Below, piece after piece: positions 8,696 to 14,911 of a stretch of 64,000 nt of DNA. Positions within the stretch are counted from its first letter, which is position 1. Each line of letters opens with the position of its first letter. The stretch covers positions 1-64,000 of the forward strand of contig PABA01000235.1 of NCBI GenBank assembly GCA_002699025.1. Direction: 5' to 3'. The DNA comes from Sandaracinus sp. (GTDB taxonomy: Bacteria; Myxococcota_A; Polyangia; Polyangiales; Houyiibacteriaceae). The notes beneath the pieces were generated by a model. The model did no database searches and was not told where the DNA came from. It saw nothing but the letters and a program-made list of their open reading frames with translations. The translations under genes were made by a program, and so were the position numbers.

Positions 8696-9862
8696 ATGAC
8701 GCTCCTCCTCGTCTACATCGGCATCGCCCTCGGCTTCAGCTTCCTCTGCTCGATCCTCGAGGCGGTGCTCCTCAGCGTGACGCCCTCCTACGCGGCCCAG
8801 CTCGAGGAGGAGAGTCCGAAGGTCGGCGCTGCCCTGAAGGCCATGAAGGCGAACGTGGACCGCCCCCTCGCGGCGATCCTCAGCCTGAACACCATCGCCC
8901 ACACGATCGGCGCGGCGGGCGCCGGCGCGCAGGCGCAGGTCGTCTTCGGGAGCCAGTGGCTGGGCGTGGCCTCGGCCGTGCTCACGCTGCTCATCCTCGT
9001 GGTCTCGGAGATCATCCCGAAGACCATCGGCGCCGTGTACTGGCGGCGGCTGGCGCCCTTCTCGGCGCGCATCCTGCCCTGGATGATCAAGGCGCTCATC
9101 CCGCTGGTGCTGATGAGCGAGCTGATCACGAAGGCCATGAAGGCGCGGCACCACGGCACGACGATCTCGAAGGAGGAGATCGCGGCGCTGGCGCGGCTCG
9201 GGGAGGAGCAGGGCGTCTTCGACGCGAAGGAGTCGCGCGTCCTGACCAACCTCTTCCGCATCGGCTCGCTTCGCGCGCGCGACATCATGACGCCGCGCAC
9301 CGTGATGTTCGCGCTCCCGGCGACGACGCGCGTCGGCGATCTGGTCCCGCGGGGCGCGCGGGAGACGGGCGAGGACGACACGCGGCAGCGGAGCACGATG
9401 GTCTTCAGCCGCATCCCCGTGTACCAGGACTCGCTCGACGACATCATCGGCTACGTGCTCAAGGACGAGCTCTTCCTGAAGGCCGCGCAGAACGAGCTCG
9501 ACCGGCCCGTCTCCGGGCTGGTGCGCGAGCTCCACGTGGTGCCCGACACGCTGCCCGTGGCGACGCTCTTCGAGCAGCTCGTCGAGACGCGCGAGCACCT
9601 GGCCCTGGTCGTCGACGAGTACGGGGGCGTCGACGGCATCGTCACCATGGAGGACGTGATCGAGACGCTGCTCGGCCTGGAGATCGTCGACGAGGCGGAC
9701 CGCACCGTGGACATGCGCGAGATGGCGCGGCGCCGCTGGCGCGAGCGGCGCAAGAAGATGGGCACGATCCCGCCGCCCCCGGGGGACCCGACGGGCGCGG
9801 GCGAGGGCGAGGCCGCTCCCGATCCGAAGGAGGCGCCGGCCGTGGAAGGAGGCGGCGCGTGA
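8696..9862 (+). CDS. CNNM (DUF21) membrane protein with paired CBS domains
   Basis: The protein belongs to the CNNM/HlyC/CorC-associated family, thought to act in magnesium or cobalt efflux or transport regulation. The N-terminal third has three to four hydrophobic helices, beginning LLLVYIGIALGFSFLCSILEAVLLS, with the family signature SLNTIAHTIGAAGAGAQA. Two CBS motifs follow: RIPVYQDSLDDIIGYVLKDELF and LALVVDEYGGVDGIVTMED, which bind adenine nucleotides. The usual C-terminal CorC/HlyC domain is absent; the protein ends in a charged tail (388 residues). Its stop overlaps the start of the next gene by 4 nt (GTGA), so the two are translationally coupled. Confidence 0.85.
   Translation: MTLLLVYIGIALGFSFLCSILEAVLLSVTPSYAAQLEEESPKVGAALKAMKANVDRPLAAILSLNTIAHTIGAAGAGAQAQVVFGSQWLGVASAVLTLLILVVSEIIPKTIGAVYWRRLAPFSARILPWMIKALIPLVLMSELITKAMKARHHGTTISKEEIAALARLGEEQGVFDAKESRVLTNLFRIGSLRARDIMTPRTVMFALPATTRVGDLVPRGARETGEDDTRQRSTMVFSRIPVYQDSLDDIIGYVLKDELFLKAAQNELDRPVSGLVRELHVVPDTLPVATLFEQLVETREHLALVVDEYGGVDGIVTMEDVIETLLGLEIVDEADRTVDMREMARRRWRERRKKMGTIPPPPGDPTGAGEGEAAPDPKEAPAVEGGGA
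9846..9852 (+). promoter_or_regulatory. Ribosome binding site fixing a GTG start
   Basis: AAGGAGG lies 6 nt before the GTG at 9859 and inside the end of the CNNM gene. This near-perfect site fixes the start of the DUF4178 gene. Confidence 0.75.
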
Positions 9863-11781
9863 CCCGCCAGGCCAACTGCCCCAACTGCGGCGGGCCCATC
9901 GCCTTCGAGCTGGGCGCCTCCTACGCGAAGATCTGCCCCTTCTGCCGCTTCTCCGTGGTGCGGAGCGGGGCGGCGCTCCAGGCGATCGGCCAGGTCTCCG
10001 ATCTGGTGCCGACGGCGCCCGAGCTCACGGTGGGCGACCGCATCTACATCGACGGCCAGGAGCACGTCGTGGGCGGGCGGCTGCAGCTCGACCACGGCCG
10101 CGGGCCCTGGGACGAGTGGTACATCGAGAACACGCAGACGCGGCAGTGGGGCTGGCTCGCGAAGGCGCAGGGGCAGTGGTACGGGCTGCTCCCACGGCAG
10201 ACGAGCGGCCCCGTGCCGGCCTGGCAGCAGCTCCCGCCGGGGGCGCAGGGGCCCTTCCTCCCGGGCGTGCCCGGCATGTGGGCCGTGAACGAGCAGGGCC
10301 AGTCGCGCGTGCTCTCGGCCGAGGGCGAGCTGCCCTTCGGCGTGCGCTCCGGCGAGCAGGGCTGGTACGTGGACCTCGCCGGGCCGAACGGCGCCTTCGC
10401 GACCATCGACTACGGCGACGGGAGCGAGGCGCCGAAGGTCTACGTGGGCGAGGCGCTGCCCATGGCGCGGCTCCGCCTCGAGCGCTCGGCGGCGCAGCGG
10501 CCCGTGCAGGAGGTCGACGCCTCCCGGCTCCGCTGCCCGCGCTGCGGCTCGCCCGTGCCGCTCCAGGTGCCCGACCAGACGCAGCGCGCGGCCTGCGGGG
10601 CGTGCAACGGGCTCCTCGACTACCAGGCCGGGCAGCTCCAGCTCCTCGGCGACATCCAGGAGGCGACGCTCGGCGCGCTGATCCCGCTCGGCACGAAGGG
10701 GAAGCTCGAGGGCGAGGACGTCATCTGCATCGGCTACGTCGAGCGCTCGACCGTGAGCTGGGGCGAGACCTTCCGCTGGCGCGAGTACCTGCTCTACGCC
10801 GAGGGGAAGGGCTACCGCTGGCTCATGGAGGACCAGGGCCACTGGACTTGGATGAAGCCGGCGCATGCGGGGGACGTCGCGCGGACCGCCGATGGGGCCG
10901 TGCTCCGGAGCCGTTCCTACAAGCTCTTCTCGCGGCAGGCGGCGCACGTCGAGCACGTGGTGGGCGAGTTCTACTGGCGCGTGGAGGCCGGGGAGACGGC
11001 GCAGACCACCGACTTCATCGCGCCGCCGCACTACCTCGGCGAGGAGCGGAACGACCGCGAGGTCGTGTGGACCGAGGGCAAGTACATCGAGCCGAAGAAG
11101 GTGTGGAAGGCCTTCGGGCTCTCCGGGAGCCCGCCGGCGCGGCTCGGCGTGGGCTTCTGCCAGCCGAACCCGATCTCGCTCGGCTGGGTGGCCGCCGTGG
11201 GCGGGGCGCTGATGGTGGCGCTCGGGGTGCTCTTCGGGGTCTTCGAGGTGGCCAAGGATCACCCGAAGGTGGCCGTGCTCGACGTGCCCATGCCGCCGGC
11301 GCCGACGAGCGACGTGAGCCCGCAGTACGTGGCGACGAGCACGCCCTTCGAGGTGCCGCCGGGGGCGTCGACGATCGGGCTCGAGCTCGCGACGAGCGCG
11401 GACAACCAGTACGTGGGCCTGGTGACGACGCTGGTGAACCAGACCACCGGCAGCCAGCACGAGCTCTACGTGGAGACCGGCTACTACCGGGGCTACGACG
11501 GCGGGAGCTGGAACGAGGGCTCCAAGTCGTCGACCGCGTACGTGGACGGCCTCGAGCCGGGCCAGTACGTGCTCCAGACCCAGCCGCTCTGGGAGCGCTA
11601 CCCCCAGCCCGGCGGCCCGGCCGGCCTGGTGCCGCCAACCGTGCGCCTGGTCGCCGAGCTCAACGACCGCAGCCCGGGCACCATCCTCCTCTGCTTCGGC
11701 CTGCTCCTCGCGCCGCTGATCCTGAGCGTGATGCGGCACTCGGCCTTCGAGAAGAAGCGCCAGGAGAACTCGAACCTCTGA
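9859..11781 (+). CDS. DUF4178 zinc-ribbon membrane protein
   Basis: The 640-residue protein begins with a CPNC...CPFC zinc ribbon, followed by a DUF4178-type domain (TVGDRIYIDGQEHVVGGRLQ ... WDEWYIEN). A second zinc ribbon (CPRC...CGAC, about residue 225-252) precedes a second DUF4178 unit (KGKLEGEDVICIGYVERST ... FRWREYLLYAEG). The C-terminal third has a membrane helix (GWVAAVGGALMVALGVLFGVF), a beta-rich extracytoplasmic-looking stretch and a last helix (TILLCFGLLLAPLILSVM). Two repeats of the same ribbon+DUF4178 unit suggest internal duplication. The role is unknown; DUF4178 proteins are often found beside membrane-associated genes, as here next to the coupled CNNM gene. Confidence 0.75.
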   Translation: MTRQANCPNCGGPIAFELGASYAKICPFCRFSVVRSGAALQAIGQVSDLVPTAPELTVGDRIYIDGQEHVVGGRLQLDHGRGPWDEWYIENTQTRQWGWLAKAQGQWYGLLPRQTSGPVPAWQQLPPGAQGPFLPGVPGMWAVNEQGQSRVLSAEGELPFGVRSGEQGWYVDLAGPNGAFATIDYGDGSEAPKVYVGEALPMARLRLERSAAQRPVQEVDASRLRCPRCGSPVPLQVPDQTQRAACGACNGLLDYQAGQLQLLGDIQEATLGALIPLGTKGKLEGEDVICIGYVERSTVSWGETFRWREYLLYAEGKGYRWLMEDQGHWTWMKPAHAGDVARTADGAVLRSRSYKLFSRQAAHVEHVVGEFYWRVEAGETAQTTDFIAPPHYLGEERNDREVVWTEGKYIEPKKVWKAFGLSGSPPARLGVGFCQPNPISLGWVAAVGGALMVALGVLFGVFEVAKDHPKVAVLDVPMPPAPTSDVSPQYVATSTPFEVPPGASTIGLELATSADNQYVGLVTTLVNQTTGSQHELYVETGYYRGYDGGSWNEGSKSSTAYVDGLEPGQYVLQTQPLWERYPQPGGPAGLVPPTVRLVAELNDRSPGTILLCFGLLLAPLILSVMRHSAFEKKRQENSNL

Positions 11782-11856
11782 GCCCGGAGTGGCCGCGGGA
11801 GACGCGGGCGCGCTTCGACGAGGCGGCCCGCGGAGCGCCGCCAGGCCCGGTCGCCT

Positions 11857-12183
11857 TCAGGGCGTCTCCGAAGGGTCGACCCTCTCCGCCTCGCGCAGCT
11901 CCTCGGGCCGGTAGGCCTGCCGCGCGGCGGCGCGGGCCAGCAGGTGGGAGGCGACCGGGAGGGTGAAGACCAGGAAGCCGAGCAGGAGCCCGACGCGGAT
12001 CCAAACGGCGCCGTCGTTCGCCTGGAGGGCGACGCCGAGGAGGACGAGGCCGAGCGCGAGCGTGCTGCTCTTGGTCGCCGCGTGCTGCCGCGCCAGGGCG
12101 TCCGGGAGCCGGAAGAGCCCGAGCGCCGAGACGACGAGGAGCGCCACGCCGAGGCCACCGATGGCGAGCGCGACGAGGCTCAC
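11857..12183 (-). CDS. mrpG: Na+/H+ antiporter subunit MrpG (MnhG)
   Basis: The 108-residue protein has three membrane helices and the MnhG/PhaG signature ALGLFRLPDALARQHAATKSSTLAL. It is a small subunit of the Mrp multi-subunit Na+/H+ antiporter in the cytoplasmic membrane. It is last in the operon; the GTG start overlaps the mrpF stop (GTGA). The acidic/basic C-terminal tail ends 75 nt before the convergent DUF4178 gene. Confidence 0.9.
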   Translation of the reverse strand: MSLVALAIGGLGVALLVVSALGLFRLPDALARQHAATKSSTLALGLVLLGVALQANDGAVWIRVGLLLGFLVFTLPVASHLLARAAARQAYRPEELREAERVDPSETP

Positions 12184-12521
12184 GCGCCCTCCTCCTTCGA
12201 CTCGTCCACCGCCGCCGCCGTCTCGGCGGTCTCGGCCGTCTCCGCCGGCGCCTGCACCAGCGCCTCCTCGGCCGAGGCCGCGAGGAGCCGGGCCCACACC
12301 ATGGTGGCCACGAAGCCCACCAGCGAGAGGCCCACGCCGATGTCGAGGAAGAGCGCGCGCCCGGTCGCGAGGGTCGCGGCGCCCGTGAGCGCGACGCTGG
12401 CGGCGAAGGTCACGTCGAGGGCCACGACCCGGTCCGCCTCTTGCGGCCCCGAGAGCAGGCGCCCCACCGCGAGCCCGATCGCCACCAGCGCGCCGGCTCC
12501 GATCGCCAGGGCCAAGGTCAC
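12180..12521 (-). CDS. mrpF: Na+/H+ antiporter subunit MrpF (MnhF)
   Basis: The 113-residue protein has three predicted helices, with the MnhF/PhaF pattern GPQEADRVVALDVTFAASV followed by RALFLDIGVGLSLVGFVATMVWARLL. The conserved Asp of the DRVVALD motif is present. The C-terminal tail is unusual: AETAETAETAAAVDESKEE, low-complexity and acidic. The GTG start overlaps the mrpE stop by 4 nt and the stop overlaps mrpG in the same way, so subunits are made in a coupled series. Confidence 0.9.
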   Translation of the reverse strand: MTLALAIGAGALVAIGLAVGRLLSGPQEADRVVALDVTFAASVALTGAATLATGRALFLDIGVGLSLVGFVATMVWARLLAASAEEALVQAPAETAETAETAAAVDESKEEGA

Positions 12522-12877
12522 GCGGCGCTCCCCGCGGAGGCCGGGAAGATCCTCCGCAGCGGCGCCTCGAAGCGCCGGCGGATCGCTCGCGCCGCGGCCT
12601 CGGGATCGGAGCGATCGAGGAGGTGCAGGAGCAGCTCGCCGCGGCCGCTCTCCTCGTCGAGGGCGATGTCGAGGGTGGTGGTCCCGGGGGTCAGGGTGAT
12701 CATCGCGCCGAGGACCGAGGCGCCCCGCGCGTCCAGCCCGGAGAAGGGCATGCGCAAGAGCCCCGGCGTCGGCCGCGGCCCCGGACGCACGATGAGCCAC
12801 GCCGTCGAGAGGCCGGAGCGGACGACGTCGCTCAGGAAGAGCAGCACGAGCTTCGCGCCGACGAGGAGACGGGTCAT
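12518..12877 (-). CDS. mrpE: Na+/H+ antiporter subunit MrpE (MnhE)
   Basis: The 119-residue protein fits MnhE: an N-terminal hydrophobic segment (LLVGAKLVLLFLSDVVRSGLS), then the diagnostic core MITLTPGTTTLDIALDEESG and a short amphipathic C-terminal region. It is somewhat shorter at the N-terminus than many family members (about 160), with one main membrane segment instead of two. The ATG overlaps the mrpD stop (ATGA). Confidence 0.88.
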   Translation of the reverse strand: MTRLLVGAKLVLLFLSDVVRSGLSTAWLIVRPGPRPTPGLLRMPFSGLDARGASVLGAMITLTPGTTTLDIALDEESGRGELLLHLLDRSDPEAAARAIRRRFEAPLRRIFPASAGSAA

Positions 12878-14349
12878 CGCGTCAGCCCCTCCGGGAGGGC
12901 GGCGGGGAGCTCTTCGGCGGCGAAGGCGGCGAAGCGCAAGAGCGGCTCCGGGGAGAGGCCGATGAAGAGGGTCACGAGCGCCAGGACCCCGGCCGCCAGC
13001 CACGCCGGGCCGAGGCGCGTGTCGGTGGGCGGCGTCCAGTCGTCGTCCGGGTGCGGCTTCCAGAAGGCCCCCATCCAGATCTTCGCCATCGAATAGAGGG
13101 TCAGCGCGCCCACCAGGAGGGCGACGCCCGCGAGGGCCCAGCGCCCCTGCGCGAGGGTCTCCTGCACCACGAGGAGCTTGGCCCAGAAGCCGCTGAGCGG
13201 AGGCACGCCGACCAGGGAGAGGGCCGGCACGGCGAAGAGGGCCGCGAGCGCGGGGCGGGCGGTGAAGAGGCCGCCGGAGCGCCGGAGGTCGTAGCTGCCG
13301 GTGTGGCGGGCGATGAGCGCCACGATGAGGAAGAGGTTCGCCTTCACCACGATGTGGTGGACGACGTAGAAGATCGTGCCCAGCTGCCCCCGCTCCGACG
13401 CCAGCGCCACGCCGAGCAGCATGTACCCGATCTGGCTGACGATGTGGTAGGCGAGGATGCGCCGCATGTCCCAGTGGTAGGCCGCGCCGAGCACGCCGAA
13501 GAGCATGGTCGCGGCGGCGATCCAGGCGAGCGCCTCGAAGACGAAGGCCGAGGTCATGGGGAACACGCCGCCGAAGAGCCGCAGCAAGGCGTAGACGCCC
13601 ACCTTGGTCAGCAGCCCGGCGAAGAGCGCCAGCAGCGGCGCCGGCAGGGTGGGGTAGGAGGCGGGCAGCCAGGCGAAGAGGGGGAAGGCGCCCGCCTTGA
13701 CGAGGAACGCCAGGGCGACGACCACGACGAAGGGGGTGAGGGACCCGGCCTCGGCGTCGCGCGCCGCCGCCGCCAGGGCGCCGAAGCCGAGGTGGCCGGT
13801 CGCCGCGTAGAGGTACGCCACCCCGGCGAGGAGCAGCAGGGTGCCGATGGCGTTCAGGACGAAGTACTTGAGGGTCGCCTCGAGGTGCCGGACGCCCGCC
13901 TGGTAGACGAGCAGGCCGAGGGAGGAGACGAGCATCAGCTCGAACCACACGTAGACGTTGAAGAGGTCGCCCGTGAGGAAGGCGCCGGTGACCGCTGCGA
14001 GCATCGCGTGGGTCATCGGGAGCAGGGTGGGGTGGTCCGGCGCGGGGTCGGCGTCGGCGAGCTGGAAGACGAGCACCGCCGCGCCCATCAGCGCCGTGAT
14101 GACGACCATGCCGGCGCCGAGCGGATCGGCCACGAGCTCGATGCCGAAGGGCGCCGGCCAGCCGCCCATCGTGGAGCGCAGGGTGCCCGCGCGCCCGACG
14201 TGGACCAGCAGCGCGACGGCGCAGGCGAAGAAGGCGGCGACGCCGGCCAGGCTGAGCGCGCGCTGGGCCCGCGGCCGGGTGCCGAGGAGCGCCGTCCCCA
14301 GGCTCGTGGCGAGGGGGACGAGCACGCAGGCGACGAGGAGCGCGCTCAT
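12874..14349 (-). CDS. mrpD: Na+/H+ antiporter subunit MrpD (MnhD), NuoM/N-like
   Basis: The protein is a 491-residue polytopic membrane subunit homologous to the complex I antiporter-like subunits. The conserved glutamate sits in FNVYVWFELMLVSSLGLLVYQ and the key lysine in FAGLLTKVGVYALLRLFGG, both needed for ion translocation in this family. Other family motifs are FPLFAWLPASYPTLPAP and ILAYHIVSQIGYMLLGVAL. The last 40 residues form a soluble tail. Start ATG at 14349 overlaps the mrpC stop by 4 nt (ATGA). Confidence 0.93.
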   Translation of the reverse strand: MSALLVACVLVPLATSLGTALLGTRPRAQRALSLAGVAAFFACAVALLVHVGRAGTLRSTMGGWPAPFGIELVADPLGAGMVVITALMGAAVLVFQLADADPAPDHPTLLPMTHAMLAAVTGAFLTGDLFNVYVWFELMLVSSLGLLVYQAGVRHLEATLKYFVLNAIGTLLLLAGVAYLYAATGHLGFGALAAAARDAEAGSLTPFVVVVALAFLVKAGAFPLFAWLPASYPTLPAPLLALFAGLLTKVGVYALLRLFGGVFPMTSAFVFEALAWIAAATMLFGVLGAAYHWDMRRILAYHIVSQIGYMLLGVALASERGQLGTIFYVVHHIVVKANLFLIVALIARHTGSYDLRRSGGLFTARPALAALFAVPALSLVGVPPLSGFWAKLLVVQETLAQGRWALAGVALLVGALTLYSMAKIWMGAFWKPHPDDDWTPPTDTRLGPAWLAAGVLALVTLFIGLSPEPLLRFAAFAAEELPAALPEGLTR

Positions 14350-14774
14350 CGGGGCTCCCCCTCGTCTTCGGGCGGCAGCTCGAGCTCGGGGTCCCGCTCG
14401 AGCGCCGGCTCCCCGTCGTCCTCGGGCGGCGGCTCCGCGGCCCGCAGGTCGTGGGCGTCGCTGGTGCCGGTGCGCTGCTTGAGGGCGAGCACGACGATGA
14501 GCGAGAAGCAGGTGAGCGAGAAGCCGATCACGATCGCCGTGAGCACCAGCGCCTGAGGCAGGGGCGTCGCGGCGGCCGCGTCCAGGCGCTCGAGGCCCTC
14601 GGGGATCACCGGAGGCGAGGCCGGGCGGGCCCCGCCCGAGGCGAGCACGACCAGGTTGGCGGCGGCCGCCAGCACGGAGATGCCCACGACGCAGCGCAGG
14701 AGGTCCCGGCTCATGGCGAGGTAGGCGCCCGCGCTCACGGACGCACCGATGCCGATGGCGAGCAGCCAGATCAT
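14346..14774 (-). CDS. mrpC: Na+/H+ antiporter subunit MrpC (MnhC), NuoK-like
   Basis: This small NuoK-like subunit has three helices: IWLLAIGIGASVSAGAYLAM, LLRCVVGISVLAAAANLVVLA and ALVLTAIVIGFSLTCFSLIVVLAL, with the family segment PLPQALVLTAIVIGF. The C-terminal 35 residues form a very acidic tail rich in Pro, Glu and Asp, beyond the usual length of about 113. The ATG at 14774 overlaps the stop of the repeat micro-ORF upstream, and its Shine-Dalgarno AGGAGG lies inside that micro-ORF. Confidence 0.92.
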   Translation of the reverse strand: MIWLLAIGIGASVSAGAYLAMSRDLLRCVVGISVLAAAANLVVLASGGARPASPPVIPEGLERLDAAAATPLPQALVLTAIVIGFSLTCFSLIVVLALKQRTGTSDAHDLRAAEPPPEDDGEPALERDPELELPPEDEGEPR

Positions 14775-14911
14775 CGCCCGGTCCTCCTCACGGCGCTGCT
14801 GCTCACGGCGCTGCTGCTCACGGCGCTGCTGCTCACGGCGCTGCTGCTCACGGCGCTGCTGCTCACGGCGCTCCAGCTCACGGCGCTGCTGCTCACGGCG
14901 CTCCAGCTCAT
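14771..14911 (-). CDS. 46-residue SSSAV-repeat micro-ORF coupled to mrpAB and mrpC
   Basis: ATG at 14911 overlaps the mrpAB stop (ATGA) and the TGA at 14773-14771 overlaps the mrpC start (ATGA), so this ORF exactly bridges two subunits. It encodes Met followed by eight pentapeptides, S-[S/W]-SAV, and the tail RRTGR. Whether the peptide is made is unknown. It has no membrane segment and resembles nothing I recognise. Its function may be to carry ribosomes across the 133-nt gap and to deliver them to the AGGAGG before mrpC. It may also be a by-product of repeat expansion that selection has kept in frame. Confidence 0.5.
   Translation of the reverse strand: MSWSAVSSSAVSWSAVSSSAVSSSAVSSSAVSSSAVSSSAVRRTGR
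14783..14788 (-). promoter_or_regulatory. Shine-Dalgarno of mrpC, inside the micro-ORF
   Basis: On the minus strand AGGAGG precedes the mrpC ATG (14774) by 8 nt. It forms part of the Arg-Arg codons at the end of the repeat micro-ORF, directly after the last 15-bp unit. Confidence 0.8.
14787..14906. repeat. Eight 15-bp tandem repeats between mrpAB and mrpC
   Basis: The unit CTCACGGCGCTGCTG (plus strand) occurs eight times without spacers; units 6 and 8 end in CTCCAG instead of CTGCTG. On the coding strand each unit is GTGAGC[A/T]G[C/G]AGCGCC, so every unit holds a GTGA, the same overlap signal used at most gene junctions here. The length of 15 bp keeps the frame. Confidence 0.95.
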
